Source: JBGOTP01 sp963717075
GTDB lineage: Bacteria > Acidobacteriota > Vicinamibacteria > Vicinamibacterales > CAVVIG01
Direction of reading: 5' to 3'
Length of the DNA stretch: 64,000 bases
Assembly: GCA_963717075.1 (NCBI GenBank)
Contig: CAVQVI010000027.1
Span: forward strand, 534,858 to 598,857
How positions within the stretch are numbered: position 1 is the first letter of the stretch; each line of letters opens with the position of its first letter. The position numbers and the translations under genes are program-made. Under the pieces are notes generated by a model. That model was not told where the DNA came from, searched no databases, and worked only from the letters and a program-made list of their open reading frames with translations. Below, piece after piece: positions 18,890-27,719 of the stretch.

Positions 18890-19840
18890 ATGGATAAACT
18901 TGTCGAGCGCGAATCCGCCACTCGTGCCCCCCTGGTCGCCGCGCCCGCCCTTGCCGTTCAGTTTTTCTTGATCCCACTGGCCGTTGTTGGCGTCACGGTC
19001 TTGGTATACGTCGGATTCCGTTCGTTGCTGACCGATGACCGCAAAGCGGAAGACTACTTGACCGAGATTCGTACCGGCGGCACTGATCGTCGCTGGCCTG
19101 CCGCGTATGAACTCTCACGGTTGATGGCCGACCCGGCCGTCCGCGCCAACCGGGAACTCGCCCCGGTTCTCGTGGAGGCCTTCGAACGGGCGAAGGACGA
19201 CGACCCGAGGGTCCGGCGGTATCTCGCCCTGGCCATCGGCCGGCTTGATCCACCGCTGCCGCAGGAGGCTATCGCCGCGCTGAGCCGCTCGCTCGACGAA
19301 CCGGATGCCGGTGTGAAGGCCGACTGGTTCGGTCGGTTGACCGGCGCCACCGACAGCGAGGCGGGAGAAGCTCGTATCAGCACTATCTGGGCGCTTGGAT
19401 CTTCCGGCGACACCCGCGTGGTCCCGCGGCTCCAGCCGTTGTACGAATCATCCGATGCTGGTGTCCGCAAGATGGTGGTGTATGCCCTGGGTGCGCTTCC
19501 CGGAGAGGCGCAACTGGAGACGCTGCGTGCGGCGCTGCGCGATCCGGAGCCAGATGTGCGCTGGAATGCGGCGATTGCGCTCGCGCGACACGACAGCCGT
19601 GAAGGCGTGCCGGTGCTTCAGCAGATGCTCGATCGGGCGTACGTCGAGCAGACGGTGAAACGTGAGGTTCGGCAGGACGCGGACATCGACCCGGTGGCAG
19701 ACGTGATGATCAGCGGCCTTCGCGCCGCGGGGGCTCTGAAGGACGCGTCGCTCAAGCCGTCGATTGAGGAACTGAGTCGCGACGACCGCAGTATGAAAGT
19801 GCGCCAGGCCGCTCTGGAAGCACTCAAAGCGATGGGATGA
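18890..19840 (+). CDS. Membrane-anchored HEAT-repeat protein of the bc-like operon
   Basis: 316 residues. One hydrophobic anchor lies at about 24-46 (LAVQFFLIPLAVVGVTVLVY). The rest is made of HEAT-like helical repeats, for example ARISTIWALGSSGDTRVVPR, VRKMVVYALGALPGEAQLET and VRWNAAIALARHDSREGVPV. It lies 23 bp upstream of the Rieske gene in the same direction, so it very likely belongs to the oxidoreductase operon. It could be a scaffold or assembly factor; that role is inferred only from position and fold. No catalytic motif is visible. Confidence 0.8.
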   Translation: MDKLVERESATRAPLVAAPALAVQFFLIPLAVVGVTVLVYVGFRSLLTDDRKAEDYLTEIRTGGTDRRWPAAYELSRLMADPAVRANRELAPVLVEAFERAKDDDPRVRRYLALAIGRLDPPLPQEAIAALSRSLDEPDAGVKADWFGRLTGATDSEAGEARISTIWALGSSGDTRVVPRLQPLYESSDAGVRKMVVYALGALPGEAQLETLRAALRDPEPDVRWNAAIALARHDSREGVPVLQQMLDRAYVEQTVKREVRQDADIDPVADVMISGLRAAGALKDASLKPSIEELSRDDRSMKVRQAALEALKAMG

Positions 19841-19863
19841 CCCCATACATCCTATGAGGCAGC

Positions 19864-20628
19864 ATGGCTGACGACGAGACCAAACCGGAGACGCCCGCGG
19901 AGAAGCCCGCGGAGAAGCCCGCGGTTCCCGCCGCAACGGCTGCAACCGCGGCCGCCGCGCATGCGGCCAAGCCTGCAGCACCGCCGCGGCCGCCAGCGGC
20001 CGCGATGCCCGACCTTGCGGGAAGAACCACATCCGCCGCGTCTTTGGGTGGGGCCGCAGCCAAGGCTGCTTCAGCGGCGCCCGCCCCAGCTGCGGCAAAG
20101 GCCTCGACTCGCGATCCGGATGACACCTCGCCGCTTCTCAATCGCCGGGCGTGGATGGGCTTGGCCTGGGGCGCATTTTCCGCGGCGTCCGCCGCGGCAC
20201 TCGCCGCGAGCGGCCGGTTCATGTTTCCCAACGTGCTGAACGAGCCGCCGCAGCAGTTCAAGGCAGGCTTCCCGAGCGATTACGGGGCTGGCGTCGACGA
20301 GCGCTGGAAAGAGAAGTTCGGCGTCTGGATCGTCCGCACCCCGGATGACATCGTCGCGCACGCGGGTGGCTTCTACGCGCTGCTGGTCACCTGCACACAC
20401 CTTGGCTGCACACCGAATTACCTCTCGGCCGAAGCCAAATTCAAGTGCCCGTGCCATGGGAGCGGCTTCCGACTAACAGGCGTAAATTTCGAAGGACCGG
20501 CGCCTCGTCCGCTGGAGCGCGCGCGAATCGTGCTGGCCGACGATGGGCAGCTGCTGGTCGACAAGGCCCGGAAGTTCCAGTACGAGCTGGGACAGTGGGC
20601 AGATCCCGAGGCGTTCTTGAAGGCGTGA
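19864..20628 (+). CDS. Rieske [2Fe-2S] protein of a cytochrome bc-type complex
   Basis: 254 residues. The first about 90 residues are an Ala/Pro/Glu/Lys-rich low-complexity tail, longer than in classical Rieske proteins. A twin-arginine signal-anchor follows (NRRAWMGLAWGAFSAASAAA, Arg at 94-95). The cluster motifs are C177-T-H179-L-G-C182 and C195-P-C197-H198-GSGF, giving two Cys and two His ligands plus the disulfide pair. It accepts electrons from quinol at the periplasmic side and passes them on to a c-type cytochrome. It is followed by the cytochrome b gene after a 108-bp spacer of GCTGAGA-type repeats. Confidence 0.94.
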   Translation: MADDETKPETPAEKPAEKPAVPAATAATAAAAHAAKPAAPPRPPAAAMPDLAGRTTSAASLGGAAAKAASAAPAPAAAKASTRDPDDTSPLLNRRAWMGLAWGAFSAASAAALAASGRFMFPNVLNEPPQQFKAGFPSDYGAGVDERWKEKFGVWIVRTPDDIVAHAGGFYALLVTCTHLGCTPNYLSAEAKFKCPCHGSGFRLTGVNFEGPAPRPLERARIVLADDGQLLVDKARKFQYELGQWADPEAFLKA

Positions 20629-20736
20629 TTCCCGCTGAGGTCAGACACTGAGTTGTCAGCCGCCAGGAGGGTCTGGACGGCGCGACGCAGCTGATTGACG
20701 GGAGCCGTGAGCTGAGACTGATTGCCGAGAGCTGAT

Positions 20737-21552
20737 ATGGCCGATACCAAAACCGTCGCACCCCAAGAAGGCCCGGGCACCCGATTCTGGAACTGGCTGA
20801 CCGAGACGCAGGTCTGGACGTCGATCTTCCGGCACAGCCGGCCGGACAACGACCGCAATCGCGTCCTCGTGATGCTGTCGAACATCTTCCTGCACCTGCA
20901 TCCGGTGCGGATCAGGAAGTCGGGCGTCAAGCTCCGCTACACCTGGTGCATGGGCGGCATGAGCTTCTTTCTGTTTCTTTCGCTGACCCTGACCGGGCTG
21001 TTGCTGATGTTCTACTACCGGCCGACGCTCGAGTATGCGTACACCGATATCGTCGGCCTGCGCGAGCACGTGCCGCTCGGCATCATGCGCGAGATGCATC
21101 GCTGGGGCGCGCACGCGATGGTCATCACGGTCATGCTCCACATGTTCCGGGTCTTTCTCACCGGATCGTACAAACCGCCGCGCGAGTTCAACTGGTCGGT
21201 CGGCGTGATCATGCTCGTGCTCACGTTCCTGCTTTCGTTCACTGGGTATCTCCTGCCCTGGGATCAGCTGGCGATTTGGGCGATTACGGTCGGCTCCAAC
21301 ATGGCGCGCGCGACACCGTTTCTCGGTCACGAAGGCCCTGGCGCAGCGTTGCTGCGCCTTGGTGATGTCCCGTTGATTCACGCCTACGACGACGCGCGCT
21401 TCGCGCTGCTCGGCGGGTCGTTCGTGGGCGAAGGCGCGCTGCTGCGATTCTACGTGCTGCACTGCGTGGGTCTGCCGCTCGGGATCGCCGTTCTGATGGC
21501 GGTGCACTTCTGGCGCGTCAGGAAGGACGGCGGCATCTCTGGGCCACTGTAG
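20737..21552 (+). CDS. Cytochrome b (N-terminal, cytochrome b6-like) subunit
   Basis: The quinol-oxidising, di-haem membrane subunit, 271 residues from MADTKTVAPQ; the five codons upstream of that ATG are spacer. Four transmembrane helices are visible. Haem ligands are the paired histidines in HRWGAHAMVITVMLHMFRVF (helix B) and the histidines in LLRFYVLHCVGLPL and AVLMAVHFWRVRK (helix D). GYLLPWDQLAIWAITVG is the conserved Qo-side region. The split into this gene and a separate subunit IV resembles b6f and many Gram-positive and acidobacterial bc complexes. Confidence 0.93.
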   Translation: MADTKTVAPQEGPGTRFWNWLTETQVWTSIFRHSRPDNDRNRVLVMLSNIFLHLHPVRIRKSGVKLRYTWCMGGMSFFLFLSLTLTGLLLMFYYRPTLEYAYTDIVGLREHVPLGIMREMHRWGAHAMVITVMLHMFRVFLTGSYKPPREFNWSVGVIMLVLTFLLSFTGYLLPWDQLAIWAITVGSNMARATPFLGHEGPGAALLRLGDVPLIHAYDDARFALLGGSFVGEGALLRFYVLHCVGLPLGIAVLMAVHFWRVRKDGGISGPL

Positions 21553-21636
21553 AAAGCGAAGACGAAGAAATAGAAAAGATAGAAGTAAGACCCTCGAAGT
21601 TTTGAGTTCTCAGTTTTAACTTGTCCGGAGGGCGAC

Positions 21637-22714
21637 TTGGGATTCATCAAAGGCATCATCAACGCACTGGCCGATCCACGGCTGTTCTTCATTCTGGCTG
21701 TGCTGTCGCTGGTGGTGCTCGTCTGGAAGCGCGAGAAGCTCGTCGGGAATTCGGTCGGCTACGGGCTGCTCGGGTTCCTGGGACTGTTCTTCCTCTTCGG
21801 CATCTTCGACCAGAATTTCAAGCTGATCATCACGAAGCCGGACAACGTCCCCATCGTTGGGCTGATCTTTCTGCTTGTCTTCTTCGTGTGGTACGGCATG
21901 CGCGAGGCCGTGCTGAACGATCGCCGGATTACGGCGGGCAAGGGGCCGATCGAGAAAGAGGAATCGGACCGTGTGTGGGTGTGGCCGGATCTCGTCTACA
22001 CCGAGCTCATTTCCTTGATCGTGTGCTCGGTCGTGCTCATTGTGTGGTCGATTCTCCTGAAGGCGCCGCTCGAGCAGCCGGCGAACCGTGCGTTGACGCC
22101 CAATCCGTCGAAGGCTCCGTGGTATTTCCTGGGGCTACAGGAAATGCTGGTCTACTTCGATCCCTGGCTGGCGGGCGTGGTGCTGCCAGGATTGATCATC
22201 GTGGGGCTGATCTGTATTCCCTATATCGACAAGAACCCGAAGGGTAACGGGTACTACACCTTCAAGGAACGGCAAGGCCGAGATCACGATCTTCCTGTTC
22301 GGGTTTGCTATTTTGTGGGTGTCTCTCATCGTGCTGGGCACGTTCCTGCGCGGACCGAACTGGAACTTCTTCGGGCCGTTTGAGTACTGGGACATCCACA
22401 AGCTCGAAGCGCTCACCAACGTGAACCTTGCGGATTACATCTGGGTGCGCGGGCTCAGGATGGGGTCGCCTACGAACTGGTTCGTGAGGGAGATTTTCGG
22501 CATCGTACTGGTTCTGGCCTACGTGTTCGCCCTCCCGGTCGTGCTGGCCAAGTCGTGGTTCAAGGGATACTACGAAAAGCTGGGGGCGCCGCGATACTAC
22601 GTCGCCGCGTTTCTCTTCGTGACGATGCTGTCACTGCCGACCAAAATGCTGCTGCGATGGATATTCAACCTGAAGTACATCGTGGCAATTCCCGAGTTCT
22701 TCTTCAACATCTAA
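21637..22714 (+). CDS. Cytochrome b C-terminal/subunit IV-like protein with extra helices (frameshifted)
   Basis: Starts at a TTG (21637) with a good GGAGG seven bases upstream, reading MGFIKGIINALADPRLFF. The core matches PetD/subunit IV: NPSKAPWYFLGLQEML is the PEWY-like Qo region (here PWYF). It has additional hydrophobic segments: about three before the core (LFFILAVLSLVVLVW, GYGLLGFLGLFFLFGIF, VGLIFLLVFFVWYG) and two after it (IFGIVLVLAYVFALPVVL, VAAFLFVTMLSLPTKMLL). A one-base insertion near 22271 breaks the frame after YYTFKER; the next frame resumes AEITIFLFGFAILWVSL and runs to 22714. The whole is about 358 residues, roughly twice a normal subunit IV. Confidence 0.85.
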
Positions 22715-22729
22715 TCTGCATATTGAGCC

Positions 22730-25567
22730 ATGGCTGACAAGAAGAGCATCGGTCACGCGTATAACGTCGACTTCCTGAACGTCGTGTTCGCAGCGTCCAG
22801 CATCTTCCTGCTTCTTTCGGTCGTCTGGATGGTCTGGGACGATTTCGACCGCGACTGGAAAAATACGCAGCGGCGCTTCGCGGACCTCGAATATCAGGTG
22901 ACGCAGGCCAGCCGGGAGCAGGCGGCGCGCGCGGTCGACAAGAACAAGCTGGCGCAGCTCACCTCCGCACGACAGGCCGCGGAGAAGAACGTCACCGCCA
23001 ATCAACAGAAGGTCGACGAGCTCCAAGCCAAGTTGGCACAGATCGACATCAGGCTGTCCCGGCAGCAGCAGGACGCCAACTTCGCGAAAGCCACCTACGA
23101 CCACGATCGTTATGAGTTCGAAGTGCTGCGGTCCGAAGGGGCGTCGAACGCGGATGCGAAGGGCCAGGCGGTCGCTGAGCTCGAGAAGCGACTGAACACG
23201 CTCAACCTCGACCTCGAGAAAGTGCTCGCGGAGAAGGCCGAGGTTCAGAAGCAGCTGAGCCAGTACACCGGCGAGGTTGCCCGAATCGGCAAGGAGCTCG
23301 ACGAGCTGATCGTGGAGCAAACGCGGCTGGACAAACGGCTTGCGGTGCTGGCGCCGAGCGCGGTGAAGGATTACTTCCGCAACGCGCCGCTCGTCGACTT
23401 TCTCGCGCCGACAATCAAGGTGCAGCAGATCATTCTGCCCAACATCGTGGACGATGTGAACTTCACCAAAGTTCCGAAGATGGACCGCTGCGGCACGTGT
23501 CACCTGGCGATCGACAAGAAGGGCTACGAGAAGTATCCGCAGCCGTTCCGGACGCACTCGAATCTCTCGACCTACATCGGCAGCGACTCCCAGCACCCGA
23601 TGGATCAGATCGGCTGTACCGTGTGCCACGAAGGGATGGGCCAGTCGGTCAATTTCCGGGACGTGGCGCACGCGCCGTCCACCGACGCGCAGAAGAAAGA
23701 ATGGGAGGAGAAATTCCATTGGGAAGAGCCCCATCTCTGGGACTACCCGATGCTGCCGGTCAAGATGACCGAGGCGTCCTGCGCGAAGTGCCACAAGCGC
23801 GAAGTGTTCATCCCGAAAGCCGATGCGCTGAATGTTGCGTACGCGACCTACGAACGCGCCGGCTGCTACGCGTGTCACAAGACGAGGGGCTTCGAGAACC
23901 TGCGGAAGCCTGGGCCGACGCTCACGAAGATTCAGTCGAAGCTGACGCCTGAGTGGGTCAAGACCTGGGTGCGCAACCCGCGCGCGATCAAGCCGGCAAC
24001 CTGGATGCCGCGGATCTGGTACAACTCGAACTCGAGCGCGCCTGAAGACGCGGTGAGAAACGAAGTGGAGATCAACGCGGCGGTGGCGTACCTCTTCGCG
24101 AACTCCGAGCCGTACTCGAACCTGGTCAAGAATCCACCGCTCGGCAACGCCAAGGCTGGCGAGCAAATCGTCAAGTCCGTGGGTTGCCAGGGTTGTCACG
24201 TCGTCGAAGGCAAGCGCGACGAGGTGGGGCCACACCGGACATTCGGTCAACCCCTGGAGAACATCGGGAGTAAGACGACCTACGAGTGGGTCTACAACTG
24301 GGTGCGGGAGCCGAAACACTACAACCCCGACACCTACATGCCTGACCTGCGGCTCACCGATGCGCAGTCCGCCGATGTCGCGACCTATCTAATGACCCTG
24401 AAGCCGGGCGGCGGCGACGCGGCCAAGGCGATGCCCGACGAGGCCGCCGTGGATGCTGTGCTCCTCGACTATTTCAAGGCGGTGATGCCATTTGCGGAGG
24501 CCCAGGCCGAGCTCGGGAAGCTCGATACGGCAGCCAAACAACAGGCGCTCGGGCAGCGCGTCATCGGTCGCTACGGCTGCTTCAGCTGCCACGAGATCAA
24601 GGGCTTCGAGAAGGCGCAGCCGATTGGCACCGAATTGTCGGAGGAGGGCAGCAAGTTGGTGTCGCGGCTCGACTTTGCCTTTGTTCACGATATTCCACAT
24701 ACGTCGAAGCTGGCATGGTTCGGCAGGAAGCTGCAGGACCCGCGCGTATTCGATCGGGGGCGCGTTCTTCAGCCCCTCGACAAGCTTCGCATGCCGAATT
24801 TCGACTTCTCGCAAGTGGAGATCGATCGGCTTGTCACGGCCATCATGAGCCTCCAGCGTGAGATTCAACCGCCCGCGGCAATGCCCGTGAGGTCTGCGCG
24901 TGCCGACTTCCGGGGGCAGGGCCGCAACCTCGTACATCGGCGCAATTGCGTCGGCTGTCACAACATCGAGGGCGACGGAGGAGACTTCGCGAAGACAGTG
25001 GAGGATCCCTCCCTTGCGCCCCCCATGTTGACGCCGGAAGGAGCCCGTGTGCAGCCGGATTGGCTCTATGCCTTCCTGCGTGCCCCCATCACGATTCGGC
25101 CGTGGCTCGACGTCCGGATGCCGACCTTCGGCTTCGACGACCCCACGGTGAATGGTGTGATCAGCTATTTTGGCGCCGTGTCGAATACCGTTGGACCATT
25201 CCAGACGCACCAGGTCATGACGGCCGCGAACACCGAAGCCGGCAGCAAGCAATTGTTCGACGTGCTCCAGTGCCAGAAGTGCCACGTGCTGGGAGCGATT
25301 CCGAAGGACCAGCCGGTCTCGAATCTTGCACCGGACCTGCGCATGGCCGCCGATCGGCTACAGCCGGAGTGGATCTCGGAGTGGTTGAGGAATCCAGCTG
25401 CGATCCTGCCGGGGACCCGGATGCCACAGTTTTGGCCGGAACTTCCGAAGTCGCCCTATCCGCAGTTCGGTGGAAGTGGCGAAGCCCAGATCAAGGCGAT
25501 TCGCGACTACCTTCTGACCCTGAGAGGTGGACCGACGCCGCGGACTGGGGCCCGAACCGCCAACTAG
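22730..25567 (+). CDS. Membrane-anchored coiled-coil octahaem c-type cytochrome
   Basis: 945 residues. A signal anchor is at about 13-36 (DFLNVVFAASSIFLLLSVVW). A long Gln/Lys/Glu-rich coiled coil spans about 45-205. Then come eight CxxCH haem sites with first cysteines at 254, 296, 351, 379, 486, 617, 740 and 848 (CGTCH, CTVCH, CAKCH, CYACH, CQGCH, CFSCH, CVGCH, CQKCH). The later modules resemble repeated class I cytochrome c domains (LTPEWVKTWVRNPRAIKP, VQPDWLYAFLRAPITIRP, LQPEWISEWLRNPAAILPG). It lies 15 bp after the subunit IV gene and is the last gene of the operon. By position it should take electrons from the Rieske protein, in place of cytochrome c1 or f. No close named family is recognised. 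Confidence 0.88.
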   Translation: MADKKSIGHAYNVDFLNVVFAASSIFLLLSVVWMVWDDFDRDWKNTQRRFADLEYQVTQASREQAARAVDKNKLAQLTSARQAAEKNVTANQQKVDELQAKLAQIDIRLSRQQQDANFAKATYDHDRYEFEVLRSEGASNADAKGQAVAELEKRLNTLNLDLEKVLAEKAEVQKQLSQYTGEVARIGKELDELIVEQTRLDKRLAVLAPSAVKDYFRNAPLVDFLAPTIKVQQIILPNIVDDVNFTKVPKMDRCGTCHLAIDKKGYEKYPQPFRTHSNLSTYIGSDSQHPMDQIGCTVCHEGMGQSVNFRDVAHAPSTDAQKKEWEEKFHWEEPHLWDYPMLPVKMTEASCAKCHKREVFIPKADALNVAYATYERAGCYACHKTRGFENLRKPGPTLTKIQSKLTPEWVKTWVRNPRAIKPATWMPRIWYNSNSSAPEDAVRNEVEINAAVAYLFANSEPYSNLVKNPPLGNAKAGEQIVKSVGCQGCHVVEGKRDEVGPHRTFGQPLENIGSKTTYEWVYNWVREPKHYNPDTYMPDLRLTDAQSADVATYLMTLKPGGGDAAKAMPDEAAVDAVLLDYFKAVMPFAEAQAELGKLDTAAKQQALGQRVIGRYGCFSCHEIKGFEKAQPIGTELSEEGSKLVSRLDFAFVHDIPHTSKLAWFGRKLQDPRVFDRGRVLQPLDKLRMPNFDFSQVEIDRLVTAIMSLQREIQPPAAMPVRSARADFRGQGRNLVHRRNCVGCHNIEGDGGDFAKTVEDPSLAPPMLTPEGARVQPDWLYAFLRAPITIRPWLDVRMPTFGFDDPTVNGVISYFGAVSNTVGPFQTHQVMTAANTEAGSKQLFDVLQCQKCHVLGAIPKDQPVSNLAPDLRMAADRLQPEWISEWLRNPAAILPGTRMPQFWPELPKSPYPQFGGSGEAQIKAIRDYLLTLRGGPTPRTGARTAN

Positions 25568-25663
25568 GGCTGGTGGTCCGGGTGAGGAGGGAGGGTAGGA
25601 GAACACTCTGGTTTCCTGCCTGCCCTCTCTGGCTCGCCTGCCTCGACTGCCTGAGCTGCCCGG

Positions 25664-25669
25664 TATAAT
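25664..25669 (+). promoter_or_regulatory. TATAAT -10 box immediately before the gamma-carbonic-anhydrase-like gene
   Basis: TATAAT ends 8 bp before the ATG at 25678. As at ndk, the predicted transcription start falls at the start codon, and no Shine-Dalgarno sequence is present, which suggests a leaderless transcript. Confidence 0.5.
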
Positions 25670-25677
25670 TCCAAAGA

Positions 25678-26202
25678 ATGCTCCGGCCGTATCGCGGGCA
25701 TCTGCCCCGGATTCATCCGACTGCCTACATCGATGACAGCGCGCAGGTGATCGGTGACGTTGAGATTGGCGAGGAAAGCAGCGTCTGGATGTGCGTGGTC
25801 ATCCGCGGAGATGTTCACCAGATCCGGATTGGCCGCCGCTGCAACGTCCAGGACGGGACCATTGTACACGTCATGAAAGATACGCACGCCACGATGATTG
25901 GCGACAACGTGACGATTGGTCACGCCGCCGTCATCCATGGCTGCACGATTGAACACCAGTGCCTTATCGGGATGGGGGCGATCGTGCTGAACGGCGCATG
26001 CATCGGGACTGGCTCGATTGTGGCGGCGGGTGCGCTCGTTGTCGAGGGTATGCAGGTGCCGGCCCGGTCGCTGGTGATGGGCAGCCCGGCGAGGGTGAAA
26101 CGGATGCTGACGGACGCTGACGTCACGGAGATCCAGATGTACGCCGATCGCTATGTGCAGTACCGTCTCGACTACATGGAGAAAGCAGGGACTAGAGGTT
26201 AG
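25678..26202 (+). CDS. Gamma-carbonic anhydrase-like hexapeptide-repeat protein
   Basis: 174 residues of left-handed beta-helix with repeated hexapeptides (VIGDVEIGEESSVWMCVVIR, IGDNVTIGHAAVIHG, CLIGMGAIVLNGACIG). Histidines for the trimer-interface metal site lie in GTIVHVMK, NVTIGHAAVIHGC. This is the YrdA/PaaY/CaiE branch, where carbonic anhydrase activity is shown for only some members. The protein ends KAGTRG followed by a TAG stop that is part of the adjoining family B repeat, so the original C-terminus may have been altered by the repeat. Confidence 0.9.
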   Translation: MLRPYRGHLPRIHPTAYIDDSAQVIGDVEIGEESSVWMCVVIRGDVHQIRIGRRCNVQDGTIVHVMKDTHATMIGDNVTIGHAAVIHGCTIEHQCLIGMGAIVLNGACIGTGSIVAAGALVVEGMQVPARSLVMGSPARVKRMLTDADVTEIQMYADRYVQYRLDYMEKAGTRG

Positions 26203-26317
26203 GGATTAGGGATTAGGGATTGGGGATTAGGGGTGAGGGATTCCCCCTGACCCCAATCCCTCACCGCTCGTTCCGAATCCTAATCCCCAATCCCTAACCC
26301 CTAATCCCTAATCCCTA
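26198..26317. repeat. Intergenic repeat family B: long inverted repeat of GGGATTAGGGATT
   Basis: The spacer before hisS is one large imperfect palindrome. The left arm is built of (GGGATTA)n and GGGGATTAGG units, the right arm of the complementary AATCCCTAATCCCCAATCC units, with a short loop around 26255-26280. Other copies lie at about 30896-30950 (inside ybeY), 40331-40352 and 49298-49452. The unit resembles telomeric or low-complexity DNA only superficially. Confidence 0.85.
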
Positions 26318-26323
26318 GCCCCG

Positions 26324-27700
26324 ATGTCCACACACCCCGCGCGCGGCACACGAGACTTCCTTCCGGACGATGTCCGCCGGCGGGAGTACGTGGTGCACGT
26401 CGTGCGCGAGGTGTACGAGCGGTACGGGTTCGAACCGCTCGAGACGCCGGCGTTCGAGAACATCGAAACGCTGCTCGGCAAGTACGGTGAAGAGGGCAAC
26501 AAGCTCATTTTCAAGATCCTCAAACGCGGGGAGCATGAAGCCAGCGGGGAAGCGGACCTGGCGCTGCGATACGATCTCACAGTGCCGCTCGCTCGCGTCG
26601 CCGCGCAGTATCAGAACGAGCTGCCAAAGTTCTTCAAGCGGTATCAAATTCAGCCGGTGTGGCGCGCGGATCGCCCCGCGCGCGGCCGGTTCCGCGAGTT
26701 CTTCCAGTGCGATATAGACGCGCTCGGATCCATCTCTCCGACGGTAGAAGTCGAGTTGCTCGCGGCAGTCAGTGATGTGCTTGCGCGTCTGGGATTCGAG
26801 AACTTCAGGATCAGGCTGAATCATCGAAAGGTCCTGACCTCGATTCTGTCGGAGTTCGGAGTTCCGGCTCACTCTCAGAGCGATGCGCTCGTAGCAATCG
26901 ACAAGCTCGATAAGATTGGCACGGACGGAGTCGAGAAGGAATTGGCCGCCAGGGACCTCGACCCGGTGGCGGCGGCGAAGTGTGTGGCCTTCTTCAAACA
27001 GGTTCAGAAGCTGCCGGATTCTCCGAAGGAGGGCCTGCTCTGGTTTCTGGATGCGGTTTCCGATGTTCCGGGTCGCGAGGAACTCAGGACGATCTTCGAA
27101 CTGTCACAACAGACACCGGCAGCCGGCCGCGTCCATATCGATCCGAGTCTTGCGCGAGGCCTGTCATACTACACGGGCGCCATCATGGAGATTGCGGTGC
27201 CTGACCTGCCGGGGAGTCTCGGAGGCGGCGGACGGTACGACAACCTGATCGGGATGTTTCTGGGCCGCGATATTCCTGCCTGCGGATTCTCCCTCGGACT
27301 CGAACGCATCATCGTCGTGATGACCGAGCGGAGCATGTTTCCCGCAAAGATCTCGCGCGGGGCCGTTGACGTGATGCTCACGTTTCTCTCGGACCGCCTG
27401 CGCGGCGATGCCCTGAAGCTCGCTGGAGAACTGCGTGGCGAGGGCCTCCGTGTGGATGTGTATCCAGAGACGAGCCGGAAGCTGGAGAAAGCGCTCAAAT
27501 ACGCGTCGAGCAGGAGTGTTCCAGTGCTGGCCATTCTCGGCGAGGACGAGGACGCTCGCGGCGAAGTCGCCGTGCGGGATCTGCAGACGAGGCAGCAGGA
27601 TACCGTGCCCCGTTCGGGCGCCGCGCAGGCGATTGCGAACCGCGTCCGCCTCGTCGAACCGAGAACCTTGAACACAGAACCTAGAATCTTGGCCCCCTAG
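26324..27700 (+). CDS. hisS: Histidyl-tRNA synthetase
   Basis: Class II aminoacyl-tRNA synthetase, 458 residues. Motif 1 region is RYGFEPLETPAFENIETLLG; motif 2 is RPARGRFREFFQCDIDALG; the histidine-specific GLSYYTGAIMEI and motif 3 region CGFSLGLERIIVVM are intact. The C-terminal anticodon-binding domain starts near residue 345 (VDVMLTFLSDRL). It begins right after a family B repeat; the last residues (PRTLNTEPRILAP) read into a repeat-like ACCTTGAACACAGAACC stretch before aspS, which may be a recent extension. aspS follows at 19 bp. Confidence 0.95.
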   Translation: MSTHPARGTRDFLPDDVRRREYVVHVVREVYERYGFEPLETPAFENIETLLGKYGEEGNKLIFKILKRGEHEASGEADLALRYDLTVPLARVAAQYQNELPKFFKRYQIQPVWRADRPARGRFREFFQCDIDALGSISPTVEVELLAAVSDVLARLGFENFRIRLNHRKVLTSILSEFGVPAHSQSDALVAIDKLDKIGTDGVEKELAARDLDPVAAAKCVAFFKQVQKLPDSPKEGLLWFLDAVSDVPGREELRTIFELSQQTPAAGRVHIDPSLARGLSYYTGAIMEIAVPDLPGSLGGGGRYDNLIGMFLGRDIPACGFSLGLERIIVVMTERSMFPAKISRGAVDVMLTFLSDRLRGDALKLAGELRGEGLRVDVYPETSRKLEKALKYASSRSVPVLAILGEDEDARGEVAVRDLQTRQQDTVPRSGAAQAIANRVRLVEPRTLNTEPRILAP

Positions 27701-27719
27701 ACCCTTAGAACCTTCTGTG

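Noticed and set aside
22631..24319. A 562-codon leftward open frame opposite the octahaem cytochrome
   Set aside because: The eight CxxCH sites fix the coding strand; the antisense frame lacks any family likeness.
26198..26317. GGGATTA repeats as a telomere or CRISPR array
   Set aside because: The units are irregular, arranged as an inverted repeat, have no spacers of constant length, and lie between ordinary chromosomal genes.
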